Below are positions 1-10,700 of a DNA stretch of 64,000 nt, one piece after another. The stretch covers positions 248,001-312,000 of the forward strand of contig NC_006048.2 in assembly GCF_000006445.2 (NCBI RefSeq), given 5' to 3'. The notes beneath the pieces were generated by a model. The model was not told the origin of the DNA and ran no database searches. It was given only the letters and a program-made list of their open reading frames with translations. The translations under genes and the position numbers were made by a program. Positions within the stretch are counted from its first letter, which is position 1, and each line of letters begins with the position of its first letter. This stretch comes from Debaryomyces hansenii CBS767. Taxonomy: Eukaryota > Ascomycota > Pichiomycetes > Serinales > Debaryomycetaceae.

Positions 1-1560
1 GATTCTGAAATTTTTCAACTCTGTCAACATTATCTTACCACGAAAAATCATCAAGGTTTAGCATTGGTTGCGAGACAAAAAGGTTTACCTCCATTTTTGA
101 GATTTAAGATTTGGCCTATACTATTGAAGCACCATCCATTCGTTGTGAATCCATTTATCGAACCAGATAATGAAGTTAATAATGAAAATGATACGAATAC
201 TGAAGAAGATCTCAAACTGGATATAAAGAGGGATTTATTAAAATACATACATCGTTTGAACTACACAAACTTAATTGATTTGAATAATGCATCACCAGAA
301 GAACAAGAAGTCTTTAAGATTTTGGAATCTTCAATCTTGAAATTCGTTAAAAAGTGGGGCAAGATAATGAAATATGATCATGCTTTAACGTGGATTGCTT
401 TGGGCCTTGCCGAATGGTTTCCTCCTATCCCTAATACATCATGGGTTTTGGTTGGTAGAGATTTTCCTTCGTCCAAAACCTCATGCATTAAAAACCTTTT
501 TCATGATTATTCCAATTATATTAATAATGTTCCAAACCTCAATGAATACCTTGAGGATTTAGTCAATGATAAAGAAATTATTAACATGTCATTCCGCGAC
601 GTATATGAACGGTTAGTTTTAGTACTATTGCATGCACCAGAAGAAAAGATTAAGAACAAATCTAAAGATTTATTGGGCCCAAAGAAAATTAATAGAAAGA
701 TCTTGCCGATTAATGGTGGTACTATAGAAGAAAGAGTTTCATTTTTTATTTACTGCTTTAGAAAGTTATTACCTGAGTTATCCCAGTATTTCCAAGAAGA
801 ACAAATTTTAAATAAATTTGGTAGTCATGATGATGAATGGCTAATCTGGTGGTTAAAGTGGTGTGGCTCGAAAGTGTGGTCAAGGTTAGACCGAGGCAGA
901 ATCTGGGATTTAATTTTTGGTTGGAGATTACAAAATTTTAAGAAATCCAATTCATATTATGTAGAGAAATTAAATTTGAGTGATAACTTAATTAATAAGT
1001 TGGGTCCCGATAACTTTTGGTCTGTGAGTAAAGATAATGACGACCTGACGATAGAAAATTATAAAAAATCCAGCTCGTTTAAAGATTTGATTAATGAATT
1101 GAATATTAATGAATCTTCAAATTCAAATTCTCCTACTTCGAATTCGCCGCTGAATTCATCAATCAATGAAGATCTACTTCCACCACTGCCATTATCTTCA
1201 TCTTCATTTTCATCGTCAAATATTGCACCGGCTGATGAATTTAATATACCGTTCTCAAAATTGGATCCCCATGTTGAATTATTATTTGTCACATTGGCCT
1301 TGTTAAAATCTAAAGAAAATACGTTGATGGAATTAGATCAACATGAAATTAGACAATTCTTGTCAAGGTTACCTACGAAATCCATAAATATAAGTAATAA
1401 GTATAAGCATTTCAAGCCTCAAGAATCAGATATGAATAATAATATTATATCAAATGACTCGAGGAACAATCATAAAATTGACTTCATGGATAATATTATT
1501 AACGAATCCGGGGAATTGTGGAGAAAATGGTTATGGCTGGAAATGATAGATGACAATTAA
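1..1560 (+). CDS. OCA5: OCA5-like TBC-domain protein, 5' end outside window
   Basis: The reading frame is open from the first base of the window to the TAA at 1558-1560, so the start lies upstream; the first in-frame TTG at 64 is not a credible start. About 519 residues are visible. The sequence resembles Oca5 (oxidant-induced cell-cycle arrest 5), a cytoplasmic TBC-type protein. Visible family signatures are the FLRFKIWPILLKHHPF segment near the N-terminus and the tryptophan-rich WLIWWLKWCGSKVWSR block followed by GRIWDLIFGWRL. A serine/asparagine-rich low-complexity insert (about 1110-1230) separates the TBC core from the C-terminal helices, which end in a WRKWLWLEM segment. Family knowledge: TBC proteins usually act as GAPs for Rab GTPases, but no substrate for Oca5 is assumed here. 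The family assignment is firm; the exact orthologue is likely. Confidence 0.85.
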   Translation, partial: DSEIFQLCQHYLTTKNHQGLALVARQKGLPPFLRFKIWPILLKHHPFVVNPFIEPDNEVNNENDTNTEEDLKLDIKRDLLKYIHRLNYTNLIDLNNASPEEQEVFKILESSILKFVKKWGKIMKYDHALTWIALGLAEWFPPIPNTSWVLVGRDFPSSKTSCIKNLFHDYSNYINNVPNLNEYLEDLVNDKEIINMSFRDVYERLVLVLLHAPEEKIKNKSKDLLGPKKINRKILPINGGTIEERVSFFIYCFRKLLPELSQYFQEEQILNKFGSHDDEWLIWWLKWCGSKVWSRLDRGRIWDLIFGWRLQNFKKSNSYYVEKLNLSDNLINKLGPDNFWSVSKDNDDLTIENYKKSSSFKDLINELNINESSNSNSPTSNSPLNSSINEDLLPPLPLSSSSFSSSNIAPADEFNIPFSKLDPHVELLFVTLALLKSKENTLMELDQHEIRQFLSRLPTKSINISNKYKHFKPQESDMNNNIISNDSRNNHKIDFMDNIINESGELWRKWLWLEMIDDN

Positions 1561-2046
1561 TGGGCAAATATATATATATATATCTACATTTATATATACA
1601 CCCATTGGTTTTTTTGAGTAAAAACTTAAGATTTGTTATTCAGATATAACTTGTAATTAAACTCCAACAACCTAACACCTTTTATCTTGTAGTATGACAG
1701 TTTAATAGTCTTTGAATTCCTGATTTATTGGTTGTTATTGCGAATTCAATATAAATTTCCATTATTTCGATTTTTTTGCAACTTTCTTATTATATATAAT
1801 AATTGTCAAAAGAGCCATCATTCTTTAACATCTTAGATAAAATGATTGCTGACAGATTCATTATATTGTATTATAGTCTAAAGCATTAGTAGCCAACTGA
1901 ATGATGAAGTATTTCAGCTCTTTGGAACATCCGTATCAAATTAGGAAAATAATTCTTTCGTCAAGCACGACCTTTAAAATATATTTGATAAATATTTTTG
2001 ATAGCGATGAGAAGAGTAAAACTTATCAACGATAAATATAAGCAAA
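1561..2046. other. Intergenic, OCA5 to NOP13
   Basis: This stretch holds the OCA5 3' end and the NOP13 promoter. An AT dinucleotide run lies at about 1566-1584 and a second AT-rich stretch at 1591-1600. No ORF of note is present. An ATGATGA next to a CTGA at about 1896-1908 recalls snoRNA boxes but does not form a convincing C/D arrangement. Confidence 0.5.
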
Positions 2047-3210
2047 ATGAGTAAGGAAGAAGTCGAAATAAAGAAGGAGTCTAAGAAAGACAAGAAAGAA
2101 AAGAAAGAAAGAAAGAAAGAAAAGAAAGAAAAGAAGCAGAAAAAAGCTGTAGATGAAGACAGTGATAATGAAAATGAAAGTAGCGGTGACAGTGATGATG
2201 AAGAAATAGCTATTGATTTAAATGCCGGTGTACCATTATCTAAGAAGCAAAAGCGTTTGTTGAAAAAGGGTAAATTAAATCTTGAAAAGTTAGCAAAAAA
2301 GAACCCACCACCAAAACCTATCTTGACAGAAGAAGAACAAATCAAAAAAGATGCTCAAGAACCTAAGAAATCTGAATATGGTGTTTGGATAGGTAACTTA
2401 TCATTTGATACAACAAAAGAAGATATTACAAGGTTTATCATGGGAAAGACTAATGCATATGATGCTGATAGCAATGATGGGCTTGTCAAAATTGAACAAT
2501 CTGATTTCATAAGAATAAACATTCCTAAGAAAGAAAATAAAATAAAAGGTTTTGCTTACGTCGATCTTCCAAGTGCCAAGCATGTCGATACTGTCATCTC
2601 CTTAAGTGAATCGCATTTGAATGGTAGAAATTTATTAATTAAGAATGCCAATTCCTTCGAAGGGAGACCACAGAAGGATACGAATCCATTATCTAAGAAC
2701 CCACCATCAAGAATTTTATTTGTTGGGAATTTGTCCTTTGATACTACTCAAGATCTATTAAGAGAACATTTCAGACATTGTGGTGATATTGTCAAGATTA
2801 GAATGGCTACATTTGAAGATACTGGTAAATGTAAAGGGTTCGCGTTTATCGATTTCCGTGATGAATCAGGTCCTACGACTGCTTTGAAATCGAAATTAGC
2901 CAAAAGTTTAATTAATAGACCATTGAGGTTAGAATATGGTGAAGATAGATCGAAGTTGACTCCAAAAAAATTCGCCAGAAATAGAGATAATTTTGAACCT
3001 TCAGAACAAGACTCAATTTCGCAACCACCACCTCAGGTTTCAACAACTAGAGAGAGAACAAAGCCACAAGCAACACCATTCAAGAGAAAATATGATAAGC
3101 CTGAAAATAATTCTAACAAAAGACAGAAGTCTTCCATTGCCTTAGCTACAGCTCAAAGAGCCAGTGTTGCTATTGTTCCTTCGTCTGGTAAGAAGACTAC
3201 ATTTGACTGA
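2047..3210 (+). CDS. NOP13: Nop13-type nucleolar RNA-binding protein, two RRMs
   Basis: 387 residues, close to the about 400 of S. cerevisiae Nop13. The N-terminus (residues 7-33) is almost pure Lys/Glu, followed by an acidic Ser/Asp/Glu stretch (34-53), typical of nucleolar proteins. Two RRM domains follow. RRM1 (about 112-200) has RNP2 VWIGNL and RNP1 KGFAYVDL at 167-174. RRM2 (about 222-300) has RNP2 ILFVGNL and RNP1 KGFAFIDF at 263-270. The C-terminal tail is basic (KRKYDKPENNSNKRQKS) and probably acts as a nuclear signal. Family knowledge: Nop13 associates with 90S/pre-60S ribosome precursors. The ATG at 2047 is preceded by an A-rich leader. Nop12 is the closest alternative, but the order and spacing of the two RRMs and the lysine-rich head favour Nop13. 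Confidence 0.88.
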   Translation: MSKEEVEIKKESKKDKKEKKERKKEKKEKKQKKAVDEDSDNENESSGDSDDEEIAIDLNAGVPLSKKQKRLLKKGKLNLEKLAKKNPPPKPILTEEEQIKKDAQEPKKSEYGVWIGNLSFDTTKEDITRFIMGKTNAYDADSNDGLVKIEQSDFIRINIPKKENKIKGFAYVDLPSAKHVDTVISLSESHLNGRNLLIKNANSFEGRPQKDTNPLSKNPPSRILFVGNLSFDTTQDLLREHFRHCGDIVKIRMATFEDTGKCKGFAFIDFRDESGPTTALKSKLAKSLINRPLRLEYGEDRSKLTPKKFARNRDNFEPSEQDSISQPPPQVSTTRERTKPQATPFKRKYDKPENNSNKRQKSSIALATAQRASVAIVPSSGKKTTFD

Positions 3211-3515
3211 ATCAATTATCAGCCATGTATAATATACTATTATTTAGAATTTAATTTCTTGTATCGCTTTATCAAAATCGCACGTCTGATTGTATGCTAC
3301 AGAAATAGGAGAAATTTAAACGTATAAAACAATATATTCAGTAATACAATTAATCAAAATAAAACTAGCAAAATAAAAAATATATCAGTAAGACAATAAT
3401 GAAGAAAATGATAGTAACAATAAATTATAAAAAAAACCAAAAATTTCAACGAATTATATACATTAAATGTACAATTGAAAATTACAGAGTAGAAACGAGA
3501 CAATATACATATTCC
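3211..3515. other. Convergent 3' region, NOP13 and EIS1
   Basis: A short AT-rich spacer between two convergent genes, with several A and T runs that could serve for 3'-end formation on both strands. The small ORF at 3399-3611 overlaps the EIS1 C-terminus antisense and looks non-coding. Confidence 0.5.
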
Positions 3516-6500
3516 TTAGTGATCACCCGCTTTTCTACGCTTTTCAAACTCTTCAGCAGTCATTTCCATATAATCTGGGTTCTTCAAATTCTTTTGATAC
3601 TCAGCTTCTGAAACTTCTTCATATACTGAATAAGTTTCATATGCTGAGGACGAATCTGAGAAGCTTGCTGCATTATCGGCCCTTTTTGACGACGAAGTCA
3701 CTGGAACTGCCTTAGTTTTGGTTGACTTTCCATCTGGTTGCTTCGAAATATTCACAGGAGCCGCGCTTTTCGTACTAGGCTTTTTCTCTTTACTCGAAAC
3801 AGCTGGCTCTTCAGCATTTGCATCAGACACCGATTCCCCTCTAATTCTTTTAGTTAAGCTCTTAAGCTTACTAAAACTACCCCCAGTACTCTTAGAGTCA
3901 TTCACGTTTGAAACATTCTTAGCATTATTCTTAGCATCTAAAGCTACAGCGGTACCAGCACCTGCGGCACCAGCAAGGCCGGCAGTAGCTAACCCTGTGG
4001 CACGAGCTCCAGATTTTTTCTGAGATGAGCTGTTAGAATTGTCTTCATTCTTTACTGGTTTCAGATGATCTGATTTATTAGCAATGTTTTGTTCCTTTGA
4101 ACTACCACCAATATTGGCAAAGATAGGAGCATTCAGGACTTTAGAAGGTCTATCAGCCTCAGTAATATCTTTCGAAGGTTCCGTGGATTTTTGACCTTCG
4201 GCTAAAGCAGATCTCTGAGTAGCGTTGAAGTTGTTTAAATCAGCGTTATCGAGTTCGATTTGTTTACTTAATTTAGAAACCTCAAGTTCCCGTTCTTCAA
4301 TGAGTTTATTAACATCTTTCACGTCAACATCCTTATTCAATTCAGAGGTTAATCTCGCTTTCTCTGCCCTCAATTCCTTAATCTTGTTTAAATTATCGAC
4401 TTCGTCTAATAATCTAGATTTTTGTAATTCTTCAAATTCTAGCTTTTCCTTGAACATTTTTACTCTTTCTTCATGCTCCTTCTTCAATTGTTCGATTTGA
4501 ACCAATTTCGCTTCTGCAAGCTTGTCGGCCTCTTCTCTAGCAGATTCATCATGAGCAGCCTTTTGTTGCTTTAATTCTTCAATTTCTTCTTGTAATTTCT
4601 GAGCTTCCTCAGCTTCCTTATCCTTATGCTCATTATAGACGCGTTCTTTTTCAGCTCTCTCATCTTCTAATTTCTTTACATCGGATTCTCTCTTCTGAGT
4701 AGCTAACATAAATTGGTGTTCAGGATCATTAGCTAATCTATCAGCCTCAGCTTTTTCGTGGGATTCTTGCAATTTACGTTCTTCTTCTTTCTTTGCAGCT
4801 ACTCTTTCTTCAGCCTCTTTTCTTTCAGCTTCATTTTTTAATCTCTTTTCTTCCAACTCATCTTCAACACGTTTGGTCTCAGCCTCTTCTTGAGCAGTAG
4901 CTCTCTTACGCTCATGCTCTCTGGCTATTTCAGTAGCTAATTGATCTTTTTCATCTTCCCAATCTTTATATTTTTTCTTAGCGTCAGTCAATCTGTCGCC
5001 ATGGGACGAAGCTTCAGATTTTAAATCAGTTAACTTAGCTGCATATGTGCTCAAGACACCACCTAAGACACCAACCTCAGCAGATAATTTATCATGCTGC
5101 TTTTTCTTAGTTTCTAATTCCTTTTTAGTGGTAGTAATCTTATTGTCTAGTTCATCTTTACTAGCTAAATTTTTGGAGATACCATCTTGCTTTGCTGCAT
5201 GTTTAGCCTTCAAGTCATCTAATTCTATGGTTCTTTCATTCAATTCGGCAGTGAGTTCTTCAATCCTGGTAGACAACTCGGAATTAGCGTTATCTAATTC
5301 AGTCTTCCTTTCATGCAATTCTTCAATCTCTTGAGTTGTCGTTTCTTGATTAGCCTTTGCATCTTCCAATTCTTGTTTCTTAGTTCCTTCTAATTCTTCA
5401 TGGTTCTTGATAATTGTATCTTTATCCTTGGAATGCTTCTCAACGGCAGTAGTTTCACGTTCTTTGTAATCTTCGTTGGCTGTATCAATTTCTTTCCTAG
5501 TTTCTTTCTCAAAATTTGCAGCTGTTAAGTCAGAATTCTTCATCTTTTTCTTTAAGTCTTGTAATTTGTTTCCAATATCAGTAGTGAATTTAGACTTTTG
5601 CTTTTCAAGCTTTTTGTTATGCTTATCAAAGTCCTTTTGCAACTTTTTTTCATGGCTTGCAACCTTAGAATCCAATTCCTTTTTTCTCTTTATTTCATCT
5701 TCATTTCTAGTCTTCGAGACTTCATCATTGATGTTAGTTATAACTGGAGCAACTCTTTTAGCAGCAATATCCAATAATTGCTGTTGAGTCATCCTCAAAC
5801 CACTTCCTAAGTCAACAACCTTATTAGGGTCGTCGAGACTACGAGATAACGAAGATACGGCTGCAGCGTTTAACTCTTGGTAACGGCTTAACAACTTAGG
5901 CTTATCCTTCAATTTGTCTAAGACTTCTTGATTAGGTAAAGGCACAGGTTCATATTTAGATCCTGGTTGAGTTACAAGCTCAATTGGAGCTTCCTTGACT
6001 ACATTTTCAATCTCATCAGATCCACTTGCATCTTTGTCCTTAACCGCAGTTTCGGATACTTCCTTAGTAGCTTCATCAGTAGTTGCAGGCTCGTCCTTCT
6101 TAGTATCACCGTTCACTTCGTCTTCAACTTCTGCTTGTTCAGCTTCTGACAATGGTCTTTCTGATTCATTGTCGGCCTTAACATCATCTTCATATAAATC
6201 TTCGCCGTATTCGAGATCCTCGGTCTCTTTGTTACCGCCAAATACGCTTTCTTTAGGGGTGTCAATTGGCTCATCTTTCAACGAACGCATAGATGCATCC
6301 TTCGACAGCTTTGGATCAGCTCCATTTTCTTTCAAGGTAACCGCCTTTAATGGATCAACCTCAGTGTTCTTCAATGTCACTGCCTTGGTTTCCTCTTCAT
6401 CACCCTTGTCTTCAGCTTCCTTCTCCTTGGCTTCCTTCTCCTTGGCTTCCTTTTCCTTGGCTTCCTTCTCCTTGGCTTCCTTTTCCTTCTTCTTCTTCTC

Positions 6501-6773
6501 CAATTTGGCCGCCTTTTCCTTTTCCTTCTTCTCCTTCTTCTGTGCATCTAATGTAGGATGAGTCGTGAACTTGCTAGGAACATGTATATTCTTAATAGAG
6601 TTATCTTCTTTTAATTGCTGACGAAGGTTCTTTTGCGAATGCCCCGATTCTCTGAATGGGGACACCCATTCCGACCCACTGGTCAATTTCTTCAATCTAG
6701 TGTTTTGGGTAGAACTAGTCTTGGTTGAAGCATTATCACCATTGCTAGCCCTCTGTTCAACAACTTCGGACAT
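3516..6773 (-). CDS. EIS1: Eisosome protein Eis1
   Basis: 1085 residues; S. cerevisiae Eis1 is about 840. The N-terminus carries the conserved GSEWVSPFRESGHSQKN motif. A central conserved block (KYEPVPLPNQEVLDKLKDKP, then RYQELNAAAVSSLSRSLDD and SGLRMTQQQLLDIAAKRV) identifies the family. The rest is a very long charged coiled coil (roughly residues 340-860, Glu/Lys/Arg-rich). It is followed by a Ser/Lys-rich tail and a conserved C-terminal YETYSVYEEVSEAEYQKNL-type segment. Residues about 95-120 are five copies of the pentapeptide EKEAK. Family knowledge: Eis1 is a peripheral component of eisosomes, the Pil1/Lsp1 furrow domains under the plasma membrane. Size divergence from S. cerevisiae comes mainly from the coiled coil and repeats. 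A SUR7/PalI-family gene, another eisosome-associated family, lies in this window at 23.0-24.1 kb. Confidence 0.9.
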   Translation of the reverse strand: MSEVVEQRASNGDNASTKTSSTQNTRLKKLTSGSEWVSPFRESGHSQKNLRQQLKEDNSIKNIHVPSKFTTHPTLDAQKKEKKEKEKAAKLEKKKKEKEAKEKEAKEKEAKEKEAKEKEAEDKGDEEETKAVTLKNTEVDPLKAVTLKENGADPKLSKDASMRSLKDEPIDTPKESVFGGNKETEDLEYGEDLYEDDVKADNESERPLSEAEQAEVEDEVNGDTKKDEPATTDEATKEVSETAVKDKDASGSDEIENVVKEAPIELVTQPGSKYEPVPLPNQEVLDKLKDKPKLLSRYQELNAAAVSSLSRSLDDPNKVVDLGSGLRMTQQQLLDIAAKRVAPVITNINDEVSKTRNEDEIKRKKELDSKVASHEKKLQKDFDKHNKKLEKQKSKFTTDIGNKLQDLKKKMKNSDLTAANFEKETRKEIDTANEDYKERETTAVEKHSKDKDTIIKNHEELEGTKKQELEDAKANQETTTQEIEELHERKTELDNANSELSTRIEELTAELNERTIELDDLKAKHAAKQDGISKNLASKDELDNKITTTKKELETKKKQHDKLSAEVGVLGGVLSTYAAKLTDLKSEASSHGDRLTDAKKKYKDWEDEKDQLATEIAREHERKRATAQEEAETKRVEDELEEKRLKNEAERKEAEERVAAKKEEERKLQESHEKAEADRLANDPEHQFMLATQKRESDVKKLEDERAEKERVYNEHKDKEAEEAQKLQEEIEELKQQKAAHDESAREEADKLAEAKLVQIEQLKKEHEERVKMFKEKLEFEELQKSRLLDEVDNLNKIKELRAEKARLTSELNKDVDVKDVNKLIEERELEVSKLSKQIELDNADLNNFNATQRSALAEGQKSTEPSKDITEADRPSKVLNAPIFANIGGSSKEQNIANKSDHLKPVKNEDNSNSSSQKKSGARATGLATAGLAGAAGAGTAVALDAKNNAKNVSNVNDSKSTGGSFSKLKSLTKRIRGESVSDANAEEPAVSSKEKKPSTKSAAPVNISKQPDGKSTKTKAVPVTSSSKRADNAASFSDSSSAYETYSVYEEVSEAEYQKNLKNPDYMEMTAEEFEKRRKAGDH
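6416..6490 (-). repeat. 15-bp coding tandem repeat in EIS1
   Basis: Four 15-bp units (plus strand CTTCCTTCTCCTTGG, with single T/C changes) and a fifth partial one. They encode EKEAK repeats in the charged N-terminal part of Eis1. The near-perfect units suggest recent copy-number change. Confidence 0.85.
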
Positions 6774-7710
6774 ACTTAATACTGATTGCTGCTAAGTTGT
6801 TAGTATTGGGTTCCTTGCTTTCCTTGTTGTTCAATTGGCCCGCTCTACGTACGTTTTAATTGTATGGATGTAATTGTCGCTTTGGTACTTAATTTCCAAG
6901 AATATGAACTAGAAAAGAAGAAACAAATATCGTCCACCTTATACTAATTTCTATCTAGGGGGTTGGCGTTAATGAGCGGTGAGCAGCGTGATCGACCGGA
7001 ACTGCCATTTGAAATGAAATTTCTCATTTTCTGTCACTATTTATGCCCGAACAAGTGACTGAATAATACAAATCTCTTATATTTCCGACCCATTTCCGAC
7101 AATGCCCAATTCCTCAATTGAGAGTCTTCTTTTGCTTATGGCTTTCCTAATCGGTAAATAGAATAACTTACGTAACAATGCATCTGCAAAATGGCTGGCC
7201 TACGTGTCCCAACCAATGACCCGTCGGTATTTTTCAGCCATATACCCAGTCGTTCATGACGTAAGACTAGACCTCACCCAGGTGTGTGGATGTATTACAA
7301 AGGAGGGGATAGACCATGTATCATTTAAAAATTTTCTACAGACACCGATGTCGCAAATGAACTCTGGCCGCTGGTGTTTACGTCACGACATTTTTTGAGG
7401 TAGTTTGCGGCCTAAATAGATTACGCCGCAAGACGATATATGCCTTCACCGTAATTAGACATTGGACATCCAAAAGGTATTATCGCTATACGAACAAAAT
7501 TAGTAGCCAAGGTAGCGCAGAGGAGTCATTATAAGGATCCTTAGAAACACGGCATATTTATTTACGATAAGATCCGTTAATTCAGTTCATTCTCGTCGTC
7601 AGAGAGATTAGACAGGAAAATTCTCGGAAAGGAGTAATTATAAAAAGGTTGAAGGCAATAGGAGTGTAATAACAGGACTTGGGCATTAGACCAGCAAAAA
7701 ACAAAGAAAG
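6774..7710. promoter_or_regulatory. Divergent promoter region, EIS1 and MDS3
   Basis: A 937-bp intergenic region with start codons facing outwards. It holds three bZIP-type palindromic sites: TTACGTAA at 7168-7175, TGACGTAA at 7257-7264 and TTACGTCA at 7378-7385. The latter two are the same 8-mer in opposite orientation. TTACGTAA fits Yap-type factors and TKACGTCA fits Sko1/CREB-type factors by established consensus. The 64-codon ORF at 7204-7398 looks random. The MDS3 leader just before 7711 is A-rich. Confidence 0.55.
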
Positions 7711-10700
7711 ATGTCTACGTTAGTACCTTCGGCAAGCAGCTGTTATGGATTACGATTGCCACCAACAGAAAAGGATGATCGACTCAATTTGAATGTGAGG
7801 ACCGGCTCAGCATCCACTCTTTATAAATCATTGGTATTTACGTACGGAGGGCTCACTATAGGATTGGATATTGGGGATGAGAGTGTGGACGAGCTAATTC
7901 GGATTTTCCATCTGAAAATATCGAATTTGAAATCTAATCTGATCGACAAATATCTATCGGGAGAGTTTTTTTATCTTGATTTGATCGAAAAGTATTGGAC
8001 ACGGGTGGATATACCGAGCGGTGAACGAAAGCCTAAACCTAGGGTATTTCATGAGATAACGGCGGTTAACAACTGTATTTATGTATTTGGAGGGTTGATT
8101 GTGAATGAGAAATATGATAGCCACACACACGAAGATACTAATGAAAGAGAATTGGTGCCATGTAACGATTTATGGGAGTTTAGCCTTGAGTCTCGAAAAT
8201 GGAATTTGCTTCATGATGGTAGCAAGTATGAATATGATGCGGCTGTTCCTAGACCGAGGTTTAGTCACAAGATGACGACTTTGAGCAGCTTGTCATTTGC
8301 TAACAGGAAAGATCATTTTGGTATATTTATAGCAGGTGGAAGAGATGACGAATCAAGGCCGTTGTATGACAATTTTGTGTTTGATCTTGTGACAAAGGAA
8401 TACGTGGGGTCATCACCTATTGAACTAACACTCGACACCAAGAAAAACAGTCAAAAATTTCGAAATGTCAATAGCATAGTTACTTCAGAGGACTATAAAA
8501 TTAGTGTCGATTATGTTAATAATGTGATAATTAGTTTCATTAAGGAACCCACTCACCATCATCATCATTCTCGTACCAGATCAACAAATAAAGCTATACT
8601 GAGCGATTATACAAGTACTATGGAAGGTGATGAATCACTTATAGTGTATTCGCAAGTTGATTCATCGAAAGACCAGTCAATAAACACATTGCTATCGTTT
8701 AAAGTTGGAAAGTCCATAAAAGAAGGTAAAATATTACCAGTACATAACAAGGTTCTGACAAAAGAAAACGAGACGAAGAGGATAACGAACCATACCATTC
8801 CTTACAACTTGAAATTTCCTACGGGTGGATTGTTTGGTCAAAATATCGTCATTACAGGATTCTTACCCAATGATAATGATATATGTGTTTTCATTTACAA
8901 TAAACCAACAGGTAAATGGTCTAGACTAAATTTTTTTTGTGATCATGATTATGGCTCGCATAGATGTTGGGGAGGGTTTGCATGGCAATCACATCATAAG
9001 GTTGTCTTACTCGGTAATTACCTAACATCTCGGACTACAAGTAGCATTAGGTATTTTACTTTAATGATCACAGTGAGCTTGCCAATTACAAATATCTTAG
9101 CAAGTTTGGAATTAGAGGGAGGCCATTATCATTGCCCTGATGGCACAAAAGTGTTCTATAAGGACGATAATTCTTCCACTGACGATAATAATAGGGATAG
9201 GATTAGCGAAGAAGATGCTTATTCATCATCCGATGCATTAAGTGATGGTGAAAAGAAGATGCTTAAAAGACATCATAGCGTCTCTGCTTCCAGTGATAAG
9301 GCTCCTCAATCAATAAGCTTTAGTGAATATGTTCATTACGTAGCCCCAAAAACAAAGTTCACCACTATTAGATCAGTCTTCCCGCCAGCGGCTATAACCT
9401 TGGGTAGAAATGCCATGGATAGATATGGTGATTTGATATCTGACTTTGAATTGGTTTCATCTAAAGGTGATAGGATACCGGTATCCTTGAGGATTTTAAT
9501 GGAACGGTGGGGTAGATATTTTGTTCAGCTATTAGCAAAAGGATATGTCCAGGCTGTGGATAGGTTTGAACGTGATCAACAGTTAGACTCTGAGTCTACA
9601 AGGAATGCATCTTCAGCATCAGAAAGTATGAATTCTGCAAACAAAACTCAAAACAAGTTAAGATCGTCGATGAGTACATGTGGCGGTTCTTCGATTTCAT
9701 CCAGCAATTCTGAAGTTAGTATTAACCAAAGTAAACCAAGTAAAAAGGGACACCATCAATCGTCGTATCACGTTTCTATCCCTGCGCCATCTAAGTATTC
9801 TAAGGAGCCTCCACAGTTCAGACTACCCTTCCAGGAGCTGTCGCTCACGAATAATTCAGTTTCAGAGAAAGCAAATGAAACGATTAACCAACATTTCGAA
9901 GAAACAAAGCGTGGAATAGAAACGAATAATAACGAAAAATTGCCTGATTTGCCTGGCTCGTCGCATATAAAGGATGAGCAACCTGACACTTCCCGTAAAG
10001 GATCAGTCAGTTCATTCTCAAGCTCTAATTCCTTATTAAATTCCCATCTCCAGAACATTCCACCTCAATTACCATTACCTAATGAGCCAATTCCAGCAGT
10101 TCCTGCTTCAACATCATTTAGAGGTTCGTCAAGAAAAAATTCAGCAGATTTAAATTCACCCAGAGCATCACTTATGTATACTTTGACAGCCTTGAGGAAT
10201 ATACCTGCTACAAAATCTCCCAGGGAGTCGCCATTTTCTTCTCCGCGAGCATCAGTGTCTGGAGGCCCTGCACCAATGGGAAACGAATTACTGAGTCTAG
10301 CAATTCCAAACTTGAAACAAAGCTCTCTTTCTACTGACAGAAATAATCATCGTCTCACAAGATCGCTAGACAGTTCACCAAATGGTTCTACCGACGCTCT
10401 TCCGATTAAGACGGCTGCCGGGGAATGTATAACAGATCAAAATTTTAGAAATAAGAAAGTCTCGAATAGTTCTTCAATGGCATCACTGGAAACATTTAAT
10501 CTGGATAAGAAATTTTCTCCGTTATCATCAATCCAACCAAACACCAATAAAATATATGCGAAGGATGCAGATGACCGTCAAGATTATGAAGAAACGAATA
10601 CTACTGAAGCAAATAATTCTCTTTTTAGTAACCCATTATTAGATTTTGAAAATGCGGAGAGTGGGAAATTCAGAATGGAGCCGTCGCTCATCCCAAGAAA

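Noticed and set aside
1860..1925. C/D snoRNA-like ATGATGA and CTGA
   Set aside because: The order is CTGA before ATGATGA and no matching D box and terminal stem were found.
7204..7398. 64-codon ORF in the EIS1-MDS3 spacer
   Set aside because: Short, no conserved pattern; its span includes two bZIP sites, which fits a promoter better.
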